Origin: an uncultured bacterium
Lineage (GTDB): Bacteria > Planctomycetota > UBA8742 > UBA2392
DNA: 64,000 nucleotides
Assembly: GCA_938014885.1 (NCBI GenBank)
Contig: CALLQI010000021.1
Span: forward strand, 186,001-250,000
Direction of reading: 5' to 3'
The position numbers and the translations under genes are program-made. The notes under the pieces are model-generated. The model did no database searches and had not been told where the DNA came from. It was given only the letters and a program-made list of their open reading frames with translations. This document shows, piece after piece, positions 34,946 through 43,629 of this stretch; position 1 is the stretch's first letter; every line of letters starts with the position of its first letter.

Positions 34946-36505
34946 CTAACTCAGCTTCACACGCGGGTCCACTACCGCGTACAACACGTCGGAAACCAGC
35001 GCGGCCAGCATGAAGCTGACCGATCCAAACACCACCACCGCGCGAATCACGTTCGCGTCACTGTTCGCAATCGCCTCAACGGTCAAGAAGCCCAGGCCCG
35101 GGATGCCGAAGAAGCTTTCCAGCACGAGGCTGCCCAGGTACAGGCTGGGGATGGCCACCACCCAGCGCGTGATCAGCGGGATCAGCGTGTTGCGCAGGAT
35201 GTGCTTGAACAGCACGGTGTTTTCGCTGAGGCCCTTTGCCCGGGCCGTGCGCACATAGTCCTGGTTCGTTTCATCCAGCATCACGATGCGGTTGAAGCGC
35301 ACGCGCTCGCCAAACGTGATGATCACGTACAGCAGAATCGGCAACATCAGGTAACGCAAAGCGCCAAAGCCTTCGGCGTAACCGGTGATCGGGAAGTAGT
35401 TCCAGTTCGCGGCCAGGATCTTCTGGCCGAACATGATCAATGCGATGCCGTTGATGCTCATCAGCAAAATCGCGCTGATCACAATGACGTGGTCAACCTT
35501 GGATTGACGGTACATCGCGGCCAGCAGGCCGAAGAAAACGCCGATCAGCTCAGCCAGGAAGAAGCCGGGGATCGCCAGCGCCAGGCTCGGCCACATGCCC
35601 TCGGCGATCACCTCGGTCACGGGGCGCTTCTTGTTGGTGTCGCCGAAATCGAGCAGCAGAATGTCGCGCAGGTAAAACGCAAAGTTCACGTACCACGCGC
35701 GATACTCAAGGTCCGGCGCGACGTCCGACAGGCCGGCAATCTGCTTGCGCACGGGCTGGTACTTGGTCCATCCGTCAGTCTTGGCGGCTTCTCCCACGAA
35801 CTCGGCGTCCAGCTTGCTGACCGTGTCCTTCGCGCTGTCCAGGGCCGTGGGTTTGCCGTCGGGCGACTTGTCTTCGTAACCGGCACTCTGGATGTCCTCA
35901 AGGTCGTGCTTCGCGAACTCAAGCGCAATGCTGATCGCGTCGACATGCAGGGCCGCATCCAGTTCATCGGTGGTCAGTTCGGGTATCTGTGCGGCCTCAA
36001 CCCGTCGCGCGCCCAGCAGGACTTCTTCGATCTGGTGGCGGTTTTCGATCTGCTTCTTTTGCAGGCGGCCCAGTTCCTGGGTCAGTTCCACCAGGTCCTT
36101 GGATGGTTTGAAGGCTGCTTCGCTTGTGGCAGCCAGGTGACCGGCCCGTTCCTTGCGGGTCTGGGCCGCGATGTCCTTGTGCAGGTCCAGAGCGTCTTTG
36201 CGCAGGCTTTCGTAGCGGGCGGCCATGTCTTCGAGCTTTTGGCGCACAAAGAACTCCGTGCGCTTGTTCTCGAGGGTGCCCGCGGCCAGCAGGTCGCGTT
36301 TGCGCTGACCTGCATCAGTCCAGTTCACCTGGCCCTTGGAACTCAGGTACTCATAGATCTGTCGGGCGCTGGCCTTTTCGCCAAGCTGGATCTTGGCCAA
36401 AGCCTCAGGCGTCGTGGACATCTGGAACAGCACAAACGTAATGAAGATGACACCCAGCAGGATGAAGGGCATGTACAGCAACTTGCGGATGACATAGGCA
36501 AACAT
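34946..36505 (-). CDS. Oligopeptide-type ABC permease (OppB/DppB family) with a 220-residue insert
   Basis: The 519-residue protein has helix 1 at about 8-30 and then a charged, helical region (about 32-270) that is absent from ordinary OppB proteins of about 310 residues; it includes coiled-coil-like stretches (LVELTQELGRLQKKQIENRHQ). The permease core follows with EAA motif (YVRTARAKGLSENTVLFKHILRN) and LVLESFFGIPGLG. It lies 15 bases before the OppC-type gene. The insert would be periplasmic, where it could contact the two binding proteins encoded upstream. Confidence 0.9.
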   Translation of the reverse strand: MFAYVIRKLLYMPFILLGVIFITFVLFQMSTTPEALAKIQLGEKASARQIYEYLSSKGQVNWTDAGQRKRDLLAAGTLENKRTEFFVRQKLEDMAARYESLRKDALDLHKDIAAQTRKERAGHLAATSEAAFKPSKDLVELTQELGRLQKKQIENRHQIEEVLLGARRVEAAQIPELTTDELDAALHVDAISIALEFAKHDLEDIQSAGYEDKSPDGKPTALDSAKDTVSKLDAEFVGEAAKTDGWTKYQPVRKQIAGLSDVAPDLEYRAWYVNFAFYLRDILLLDFGDTNKKRPVTEVIAEGMWPSLALAIPGFFLAELIGVFFGLLAAMYRQSKVDHVIVISAILLMSINGIALIMFGQKILAANWNYFPITGYAEGFGALRYLMLPILLYVIITFGERVRFNRIVMLDETNQDYVRTARAKGLSENTVLFKHILRNTLIPLITRWVVAIPSLYLGSLVLESFFGIPGLGFLTVEAIANSDANVIRAVVVFGSVSFMLAALVSDVLYAVVDPRVKLS

Positions 36506-36536
36506 GCGCTTCTCGCGGTGTGTCGTGAATCCTGCC

Positions 36537-38612
36537 CTAGTTCTGCCTGACGATCTTCATACCCACCAGCCCGACCGGCACCAGCAAGATCAGCCCGATA
36601 ACCAATCCGGGCCACACCGGGGCGCTGCTCCACTGGGCGGCCATCTCGCTGCGCCGTGCGGAATCGGAGTACCAGAACTTGTAGTAAGTGTATGCAAACT
36701 CGTTCGGCTTGCTGATCAGGTGCCAGTCGTGGTACAGGGCGTAGATCACGCGGTACTCAATCAGCACCCAGGGCACGTCCTGCTCAAGCACTTTGTGCAT
36801 CTGCTCAATCAGTTCCAGCTTGCGCGCGAGCTGCTCCGGGACGTTGTCGTCCAGCACCGCCATTTCTTCATACAGGCGGTCGTACTCGGCGGATGCGTAG
36901 GCCGCGCTGTTGATGCCGGGCGGCTTGTTGGGGCCGTACAGCAGTTGCAGCATGTTCTGCGCGTCGGGGTAATCCATCACCCAGCCCGCGTCGTAGGCCT
37001 GGCCTTTGCCGTCGTCCTGGCGCTTCAGGAACTCGCTGAACGTCAGCAATTCAGGCTGCACCACGATGCCTGCCTGCGCTGCCGCTGACGCCAGGAACGT
37101 TGCGTACTGCTTGGTCGTTTCCGCCGTGCTGCGGAAGCTGACTGTGATCGTGACTGGTTTACCCGTGGCCGGGTCGACGGCCTCAAACGCCGTGCCTTTA
37201 GGCTTGACGTCAAAGCCCGCGTCTTGAAGGACTTTCCGGGCTGCCTCCGGGTCATGGCGCTGGCTGGGCATGTTGTTGGATGGCTGGTGGCCCTTCATGC
37301 CGGGCGGCACAAGCTGCGGTGCCGGGCTGCCGCGATTGTTCAGGTAGCGCGCGATGTAGTCCTCGCGCGGAAACGCGAGCGCCATCGCACGCCGGATCGC
37401 GCGGCCCTTTTCACCCGCCGGTGTGCCGACGGTGGTGTCATTCATGTTGAAGCTGATGTAGTGGATCGTGGCCTCGGCGTAGCGCTGCAACTTGATGTTC
37501 TTCTCAGCCAGGTCAGACGTCACTTCCTGCTGCGGCGAAATGGCCTTGTCGAACTGGTCTTTGTCCAGGCCCGAAACGTCAAGGTTGCCGGCCAGGAAGC
37601 TAAGGAAGGAAGCCTGCGACTCGGCAATAATGCGGAAGTGAATCACGTCGGCAATCGGCAGCTTCTTGCCCATCAGCGGCTTGTAGGGCGCGTCTTCGGG
37701 CGCGTCGCTGGTGGGGAAGAATTCCGGACGGAAGTTCGGGTTGCGCACCCACACCACTTCCCAGTTCTGCTTCCAGCGCTTCAGGATGAACGGGCCGGTG
37801 CCGACGGGCTTGCGGAAGAAGTCTTTGTCGTAGTACTCGGCGGCTTCGCGCGCCACGGCGGCCCCGTAGCTAAGCGTGATCGCGTACAGGAATTGCGGGT
37901 AAGGCTTGTTCAGCGTCACGCGCACAGTGCGGTCGTCGATGACCTTCAGCCCCTCGACAGGAGCATCGTTCAAGTGCTCGCGCCACTTCTGTTCGGGGTC
38001 TTCGGATGGGCCTTCGCCGGCAAGGTCCAGCGCTTTGTTGCGGAACTCGTCAAGCCCCTTGATCTGCCCCTCGATCACCCAGAACCCGCCTGAATCCGGC
38101 AGCGCGGCCAGGCGCTTGAACGAGTACACGATGTCGTGGGCGTTCAGCTTGCGGCCCTTGCCCCGCGTTTCCTGCAATGACTCGCCTTCGTCGCGATACT
38201 TCTTGCCCGACGCGTCAGGGTGCCAGCAGCGATCGTCCGAGAAATACACGTCGTCGCGCAGCTTGAACGTGTAGCTGGTGGTCGCAGCGTCGTAGACCGG
38301 CATTTCGGCCGCCAGCGACGGGATCAGCGTGGGCGGGCGCTTCAGGTAGTCGTACTGCAGCAGGCACTCGTAAGCCATTCCACAGTGCTTGCTCGAAACC
38401 ACGTCACCCGCGATATGCGGGTCGATGCTCTTGGGGTCGCCGGTGTCGTCGCGGCGGATCACCACCAGGTCCTTGTCTTCCGTGGCCAGCGTGGCCGCCG
38501 TGCCGCCGCAACTGGTGGCCGAGAACAGCGCCAGCGCGAGCAGCGGCGTCAGCACCAGTGCGGCTTCGGTGCCGCGGGCGATGACTGTGAGCTTGTCGCG
38601 AATGGGTTTCAT
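36537..38612 (-). CDS. Family 5 solute-binding protein with C-terminal membrane helix
   Basis: The 691-residue protein is a peptide/nickel-type (SBP_bac_5) binding protein. Its N-terminus is a hydrophobic signal ending in SATSCGG, a weak lipobox. The body has the family landmarks (IDPHIAGDVVSSKHCGMAYECLL, FRNKAL, VGTGPFILKRWKQN, RRAMALAFPREDYI, MDYPDAQNMLQLLYG). Unusually it ends in a second transmembrane segment (PGLVIGLILLVPVGLVGMKIV, about 668-688), so it could be anchored at both ends. It is the second of two binding proteins upstream of the permeases. Confidence 0.9.
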   Translation of the reverse strand: MKPIRDKLTVIARGTEAALVLTPLLALALFSATSCGGTAATLATEDKDLVVIRRDDTGDPKSIDPHIAGDVVSSKHCGMAYECLLQYDYLKRPPTLIPSLAAEMPVYDAATTSYTFKLRDDVYFSDDRCWHPDASGKKYRDEGESLQETRGKGRKLNAHDIVYSFKRLAALPDSGGFWVIEGQIKGLDEFRNKALDLAGEGPSEDPEQKWREHLNDAPVEGLKVIDDRTVRVTLNKPYPQFLYAITLSYGAAVAREAAEYYDKDFFRKPVGTGPFILKRWKQNWEVVWVRNPNFRPEFFPTSDAPEDAPYKPLMGKKLPIADVIHFRIIAESQASFLSFLAGNLDVSGLDKDQFDKAISPQQEVTSDLAEKNIKLQRYAEATIHYISFNMNDTTVGTPAGEKGRAIRRAMALAFPREDYIARYLNNRGSPAPQLVPPGMKGHQPSNNMPSQRHDPEAARKVLQDAGFDVKPKGTAFEAVDPATGKPVTITVSFRSTAETTKQYATFLASAAAQAGIVVQPELLTFSEFLKRQDDGKGQAYDAGWVMDYPDAQNMLQLLYGPNKPPGINSAAYASAEYDRLYEEMAVLDDNVPEQLARKLELIEQMHKVLEQDVPWVLIEYRVIYALYHDWHLISKPNEFAYTYYKFWYSDSARRSEMAAQWSSAPVWPGLVIGLILLVPVGLVGMKIVRQN

Positions 38613-38621
38613 GCCGGCGCC

Positions 38622-40376
38622 TTATTCCTTGGGCTTCGCAAAGCGCAGGTCCATGTGTGTGGTCGAATCAACCTGCCCGAACTGGACGTCCGTGCGGCGG
38701 ATCACGTGGGTGTGCGAGATCACCAGCGGTATGATGGGCTGGTGCCTGGCCAGCACTTCGGCCTGTTTGCGCACCAGCTCGCGACGCTTGGCGGCGTTGG
38801 CGGTCGTGGGCAGCAGTGCCTCAAACTCGGTGTACAGCTTGTCGAACTCTTCGCTGCGATAGCGCGAGTTGTTCTGGAACTCGTCCGGGATGCCCGCGTG
38901 GCCGCTCCAGAACAATTGCAGATAGTTGTGCGCGCCCGGGTAGTCCAAGAACCATGCGGCCACATACAGCTGCTCGTCACAGTCCTGGTACATGTCGCGG
39001 TAGTCGGACTCGGTGTAGTTCGCGTCGAGCTCAATGCCCAGTTGCTGCAGCGCGTCTTTCAGTTCCTCGGCCAGCACCTGGTAGAAGCGGTCTTCGTCAG
39101 GGAACAGCGCACTCAGCACCAGCGGCTTGCCGGTGGCCGGGTCTTTGCCGCCCTTGTACTTGCTGCCATCGAGGACCTTGCGCGCTTCCTTTATGTCGTG
39201 GGCGCCGAACTTGAGGTCGTCGTCGGTGTCGCCGAACTCCATGCCCGGCGGGTACAGTTCAGGGTACGCTCCCAGGTATTCGGCGGGCTGGCCAAACGCG
39301 TCCAGGATGTGCTGCCGGTTCAGCGCCAGTGCCACCGCGCGCCGCAGCGCGCTGCCGTCAGCGTCCAGCGCGCCCCAAAGCGGGTCCTCCATGTTGAAGG
39401 CCGCAAAGAAGTAGCCGTTGCCGTGGACCTTCACGGGCTCGGCTGTCGCGCCCTGCAGGCTGCCGGTCAGCTTGCCGTCGCTTACCAGGTCGGATTGCCA
39501 GTTCGAGTACAGCGTAATCTCGCCGTACTTGCCGCTGCGCAGGCCGCCCGTGAGGCTGCGATAGCTGGCATCCATTGCGAACGTGATGCGCCCGTAGCCC
39601 GGGGCCTCGCCCCAATAGGTTTCGTTTGCCTCCACGACGTAAATCAGGTCGCGTGAATAGGCTGCCAGCCGGTACGGGCCCGTTCCGCAGGTGCGGGTGG
39701 CCAGGCGATTCTCGCGGATGAACTCGCGGGGCATAGGGCAGAACGCGCCGTGTGCCAGCATCTGCACAAACGTGGCGCAGGGCCGCGTCAGCTTCATCAC
39801 CAGTGTGCGGTCGTCGGGGGCCTTCAGGCCCTCAATCTCTTCGTCGTCGGCGATCACTGCCCGGCTGCCGCGCCGTGATGCGGCGTAACCATCCAGCCCG
39901 ACCACCAGCCGCGCCATCATCCAGCCCATGCCGTTTGAACCGTCGCTCTTGGCCATCAGGCGCTTGAAACCGTCTACAAAGTCGGCGGCCTTGAGTTCAC
40001 GGGTGCCGGCCTCACCGAAGCACGAGTTGGCGTGGTACTTCACTCCGGCGCGGATCTTGAAGGTGTACGTAAGTTTGTCGTCGCTGATCGCCGGGAAGTC
40101 TTCCGCCAGGCAAGGCGCAACCTGCGGCTGCGGCCCGGGCACCCAGGTGTACAGGCCTTCATACACCAGCCCCAGGAAGCGGAATGCCTCACCGGTGCGC
40201 TCAAGGTGGGGGTCCATGCCCCAGCCTGCGCCATCAAAAGGGATGCGCAGTGTTTTCACCGGCGCGGCCGGGACCGCCTGCGCCCGGACCGGCGCCTGCG
40301 AGGGCGAAACCAGCACCGCGCCCGCAAGCAGGCCAAGTGCCAACACGCTGAGCAAAGTCCGCGTCATCAGGCCCAT
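38622..40376 (-). CDS. Family 5 solute-binding protein
   Basis: The 584-residue exported protein starts at ATG 40376 or 40367 with a signal peptide (TLLSVLALGLLAGAVLV). Family 5 motifs are clear: MDPHLERTGEAFRFLGLVYEGL, LTYTFKIRAGVKYHAN, GTGPYRLAAYSRD, LRRAVALALNRQHIL, LDYPGAHNYLQLFW. It begins the ABC cluster and is 9 bases upstream of the second binding protein. The two binding proteins share the motif order but are well diverged. Ligand is probably a peptide; the sequence cannot say which. Confidence 0.9.
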   Translation of the reverse strand: MGLMTRTLLSVLALGLLAGAVLVSPSQAPVRAQAVPAAPVKTLRIPFDGAGWGMDPHLERTGEAFRFLGLVYEGLYTWVPGPQPQVAPCLAEDFPAISDDKLTYTFKIRAGVKYHANSCFGEAGTRELKAADFVDGFKRLMAKSDGSNGMGWMMARLVVGLDGYAASRRGSRAVIADDEEIEGLKAPDDRTLVMKLTRPCATFVQMLAHGAFCPMPREFIRENRLATRTCGTGPYRLAAYSRDLIYVVEANETYWGEAPGYGRITFAMDASYRSLTGGLRSGKYGEITLYSNWQSDLVSDGKLTGSLQGATAEPVKVHGNGYFFAAFNMEDPLWGALDADGSALRRAVALALNRQHILDAFGQPAEYLGAYPELYPPGMEFGDTDDDLKFGAHDIKEARKVLDGSKYKGGKDPATGKPLVLSALFPDEDRFYQVLAEELKDALQQLGIELDANYTESDYRDMYQDCDEQLYVAAWFLDYPGAHNYLQLFWSGHAGIPDEFQNNSRYRSEEFDKLYTEFEALLPTTANAAKRRELVRKQAEVLARHQPIIPLVISHTHVIRRTDVQFGQVDSTTHMDLRFAKPKE

Positions 40377-40466
40377 TGTACGCAGCAACCAAGAGGGACC
40401 GGAATCATAACCCCAACGCAATCCAACGCCAGCCAGAACGCCCGCCCGGGCTCGCGGCAAATAAAG

Positions 40467-40489
40467 GGGGCGCGCCGTTGGCGCGCCCC
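40467..40489 (-). terminator. Rho-independent terminator of the FG-GAP gene
   Basis: A perfect 10-bp stem (40467-40476 with 40480-40489, loop GTT) is followed on the minus strand by CTTTATTT, 23 bases after the FG-GAP stop codon. It also marks the upstream edge of the ABC cluster. Confidence 0.85.
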
Positions 40490-40511
40490 GCGATCACTCA
40501 TGCTGCAACGC

Positions 40512-41825
40512 CTACTTCTGCAGGTACACCCAGACGTTGCCGGTGCTTTTCCATGGCGTGACGAACTTGGCCAGTTCTTCCTGGATGACGACCATGCGAT
40601 CCTGGATCGCTTTGAATTCCTCATCATTTTGAAGCTTGTCCCCGACCATCTCCTGCCAAAGCTTGCCCTTTTCTTCGTCGGTCATTTCTTTGCCGGCCTT
40701 CTCGACGGCCTTCTCGTACTCGGCCGTGTATTTTTCGTAGATCGCCTGCCACTTCTCGATGATCTTGTCCATCTCATCCTGTGCGGCCTTGTGCGCCTTC
40801 TTTTCCTCATCAGTCAAGTTGGCGCGGGGTTCGCCGCCGGAATGCCTCGCATCGCCTGCAAGAATATCCAGCTTGCCGTCGCCGTTGATGTCGGCCACGT
40901 CGATGCGCACCGAGTACGCAGGCGCATCGGCACCTTCACCGGGCGCGGCAATCAGCGTCGCGAAGGCCGCAAACTTCGGCTGCGCCGCCGTCTCGCCTTT
41001 GGTGGCCTTGTTTTCAGCCCAAACGATCGCGCCATCCGAGCCGCCGCTCAGCAGGTCAAGGTCGCCGTCGCCGTCCCAATCGACCAGCACAGGGTCGCTG
41101 TGGCCGGATTCCACATCCAGCGCCGCACCGGATTCATCGGTCAGCACCACGGCCTTTGAGGCGAAGACACCTTTGCCCTCGCCGGTGAACCAGTAGAAGC
41201 TGCCCTCAAAGTTGCCGGCAACGATGTCGAGCTTGCCGTCGCCGTTGATGTCGGCCGCGAAGGGCCGCGTGCAGATGTTCTTGACATCAAGGTTTGAGTT
41301 GGCGGCTTCTTTTTCGCCCAGGATCATGAGCGTCTTGCCGTCGGAACCCTTGAGTTCGACGGGTTTGGCGAACTTGCGGTCTTTGTCGCCATACAGCACC
41401 CAGAATGACCCGACCATGAAGTCGTAACCGTCCTGCGAGTAGCATCCTGAAAGGATGTCGGCGAAACCGTCACCATTCAGGTCCACAACCTGTGGAGTAG
41501 AACTGGTGCATCACCAAACGCCGGGGACTTCGGCGTCAGCGCCGCCCGCCTGCAGCCAGCTGTGCGCGCCGAAAGTGAGTTTGCCGTCAGCGCCGCGCGT
41601 ACCCTTGTGCACGGCGATCTTGCCGTTGTTGAACTGGCCCACGAGAAGGTCAGGCACGCCGTCGCCGTCGATGTCGGCAACGCACGGCGAGGCATAGCCC
41701 GGCTGCTCGACCTCCACGAATTTGTCGGCTGCCTTAAGTTTCTGCGGGGGCTCAAACACCGCCCCGGCCGCAAGCGAAGTGCTCGCCGCGGCACCAGCCA
41801 TCACAACCGCACCAACCAAGCGCAT
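40512..41825 (-). CDS. Exported FG-GAP repeat protein, candidate selenoprotein (in-frame UGA at residue 105)
   Basis: ATG 41825 follows GGAG by six bases. The 437-codon frame has a signal peptide (about 1-22), about five FG-GAP/VCBS repeats with calcium motifs (DIDGDGVPDLL, DLNGDGFADIL, DINGDGKLDIV, DWDGDGDLDLL, DINGDGKLDIL) and a Glu/Lys-rich coiled coil (about 340-425). A TGA at 41511-41513 interrupts it at codon 105, but the same frame continues through TGC ACC AGT and resumes the repeat pattern eight codons later; no start with a ribosome site exists after it. The hairpin described separately sits where a bacterial SECIS should. I infer Sec at 105, next to Cys106. The alternatives are a nonsense mutation or a base error. 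Confidence 0.75.
41482..41513 (-). promoter_or_regulatory. Candidate SECIS element downstream of the in-frame UGA
   Basis: On the minus strand the UGA (41513-41511) is followed by 14 bases, then UCCACA (41496-41491), loop GGU (41490-41488), and UGUGGA (41487-41482): a perfect 6-bp stem. The loop begins 20 bases after the UGA. Bacterial SECIS hairpins sit inside the coding region just after UGA with a GGU-type apical loop at about this distance, as in E. coli fdhF. Confidence 0.7.
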
Positions 41826-42329
41826 AGGAATCTCCAATGGGAACCGACCAAAAGGCCAACAGGGGCGGCAATTCTACGAGATTCAAACCCGCCGCAAGAA
41901 GCAAATCCCTGCACGGCAAGAGCCGCCAAATCGCCCAAAGCCGCAACGGCCGAAACCAGAACCGCGACCGTCCCGGCCACAAGCCGCAAGTGGTGTGGCC
42001 GCCCCGGCCGCACGCAGTTCGTGTTGCAGGCACCTTGCCTGCAGGCTTTTGCCGTACGCCCCGAAGGGGCGATGGACCGTAGCCACGGGTGTAGCGCGAA
42101 GCGCGTAACCCGTGGATCACCTTCCAACCCGAAATCCGCCCCGGAGGGGCGGGGGAAGCTCCCCAACCCCAAAAGCGCCGGAATCCAACCCAGCACGCTG
42201 TAAGGCGCGGAGCGCCGGCAAAACGTTAGCCCCCGCCGGTTGACGCCAAGCGAAGCAAGGCGGCAACAAGGCGGGGGGAAGCAAGCTTAAAGCGAGTCTG
42301 AACAGTTCAGTATCCATGCGAAACAGTGG
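41826..42329. other. Intergenic region rich in triloop hairpins
   Basis: No coding frame looks real. From 42026 to 42216 it holds a run of perfect hairpins with three-base loops, listed as a repeat cluster. The stretch 41880-42010 is Arg/Pro-like purine-rich filler, and 42230-42310 has no feature I can name. Confidence 0.7.
42026..42216. repeat. Cluster of five triloop hairpins (REP-like)
   Basis: Stems: GCAGGCA-CCT-TGCCTGC (42026-42042), CGCCCC-GAA-GGGGCG (42057-42071), CCACGGGT..ACCCGTGG with inner GCGC-GAA-GCGC (42083-42115), CCGCCCC-GGA-GGGGCGG (42136-42152), GGCGC-GGA-GCGCC (42204-42216). Four of the five have a GAA or GGA loop. Confidence 0.85.
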
Positions 42330-42851
42330 TCAATGGACCAGGATACCTTCACACGTTGCCCTACGCTTCTCGATCAAGATGATAGACAACGGGAACAACT
42401 GTTGCTGCTGCTGGAAGTATAACTCCAGCTCACCTGCAGCAATCTCGATCCACCCATGCCATCGAGCTCCCCATGGGAGACAAGCCGCTTCCCACAGCTC
42501 ACGATCGGTTAGGCGTGGCATGTTGCGTGCATTAGTGCTGCGGTCTGCCATGGTGCGAAGCGTCGCCCAGGCGGATGAAAAGTGTGCCCTCCAGCCCTTG
42601 ATCTCCTCAGCGTTCAACTGTGGCCGATCCTCAAACCGTCCGGAAGTTACAAGCAGATCCTCACTGTTGTGCCTCATTATGCACTCACAAAGAAACGTCT
42701 CGACCTCGGCGACAACAAAACTCGGTGCGCCAAACTCAGGATGTAACTCAGAATTTGGCGGCTCGTCTCGTGAACAACCGAATCCAAAGATGCACGCGCA
42801 AGCAATGACACTAAGCCACACAACTGAGTGCGACAAACGCAGGACTTGCAT
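42330..42851 (-). CDS. Hypothetical lipoprotein
   Basis: The 173-residue protein starts at ATG 42851, seven bases after GAGGAGG. A signal with lipobox-like end (IACACIFGFGCSRDE) makes it a probable lipoprotein. The mature part is unrecognised: an Asn/Glu-containing helical start, WRAHFSSAWATLRTMADRST, then IEIAAGELELYFQQQQQLFP. Base composition is lower in GC than the surroundings, as at the left edge of the window, which suggests a separate origin. It follows a doubtful 91-residue frame. Confidence 0.65.
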   Translation of the reverse strand: MQVLRLSHSVVWLSVIACACIFGFGCSRDEPPNSELHPEFGAPSFVVAEVETFLCECIMRHNSEDLLVTSGRFEDRPQLNAEEIKGWRAHFSSAWATLRTMADRSTNARNMPRLTDRELWEAACLPWGARWHGWIEIAAGELELYFQQQQQLFPLSIILIEKRRATCEGILVH

Positions 42852-42877
42852 GTAGACCCTCCTCAAAGTCGAAATGC

Positions 42878-43153
42878 CTACGCGGTCAGTCCGTACCTGT
42901 TACTGGGTTCTTTGGATAGCGCTCTTGCAGAGGATCCGCAAAGAAGTCGTGCTTGCTTACAACTCGCAGCGGATGCTTTGGAGTCCTGGACTCCTGTCCC
43001 CCTCCGTAAGATCCAGAAGCGTTCATCCCCGTTACGCATCCACGTCAAGTCACCCTTGACCGTGAGCCTGTCGCCACCGGTAACCTCCAGAATCTCAATA
43101 TGCCTAAACCCATGCGTGGAGGGGGAAACCGGGCTCGTTGGCGCGATTTGCAT
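42878..43153 (-). CDS. Doubtful small protein upstream of the lipoprotein
   Basis: A 91-residue frame ends 26 bases before the lipoprotein start. Its middle (IEILEVTGGDRLTVKGDLTWMRNG) reads like a beta-strand segment, and composition matches the lipoprotein gene, but there is no ribosome site and no signal. It may be the remnant of a larger gene. Confidence 0.3.
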   Translation of the reverse strand: MQIAPTSPVSPSTHGFRHIEILEVTGGDRLTVKGDLTWMRNGDERFWILRRGTGVQDSKASAASCKQARLLCGSSARALSKEPSNRYGLTA

Positions 43154-43629
43154 GGGGATATTGTGGCAGCGGCCTCACTTGGTTGCACGGGGAATTGGGA
43201 TTTTGGGCTTGGGACTTGGGGGTACGGCAGGCGCGGGGTTTTAGCCACGGAGTTGCACGGATTGGCACGGATAGCGGCATCACGCTGCGACGCAACGAGC
43301 GCGACGGCTGCGTGAAAGTCGCTTGCGGCTTGCTTTGCTCGCGGCCTGGGGCGTTGCAGTGAATTGCGGACTTTGCGAGCGCTGCGGTTGCAGTGAACCG
43401 TGCGGGCCATTGGAAGGAAATGGCTAAAGCAACTGCTGCAGGCGGGGTGCCTGTACCACGGGTGCAACGGCTGCAGGCGGGGCGCCTGCGCCATGGGCGG
43501 CCAGGATGGCTGCGGTCCTGGCGTTGCCGGTGGGCCTTGGTCCTTGGGTTGCATTTTCGGTTGCTTGGGGGATGTTGGGTCGTTTCATACGTGGGTTTGC
43601 GGGATTTGGTGCTTCTGGTGGGGGTGTCT
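43154..43629. other. Low-complexity intergenic region with paired hairpins
   Basis: Bases 43188-43222 are G/T-rich TTGGG units (the reverse of the CCCAAG tracts elsewhere), 43241-43270 repeats TTGCACGGATTGGCACGG, and two GGG-loop hairpins lie at 43438-43454 and 43473-43489. I see no convincing gene; the open frame running into the next gene has no coding character before 43630. Confidence 0.6.
43438..43489. repeat. Two adjacent GGG-loop hairpins
   Basis: GCAGGC..GCCTGT (43438-43454, one G-T pair) and GCAGGCG-GGG-CGCCTGC (43473-43489) are two copies of the same unit, each followed by a CCA(C/T)GGG motif. Confidence 0.75.

Noticed and set aside
41511..41513. Reading the TGA as the end of one gene and the start of a second separate gene
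   Set aside because: The frames are identical, no ribosome site precedes any later start, and the repeat pattern spans the site.
41511..41513. TGA read as tryptophan (recoded genetic code)
   Set aside because: TGA is used as a normal stop by other genes here, for example the MORN-type pair and the NUDIX overlap, so a global code change is unlikely.
43393..43629. A longer start for the exported protein at 43630
   Set aside because: The upstream part crosses hairpin repeats, is Arg/Trp-rich without coding pattern, and would bury the signal peptide.
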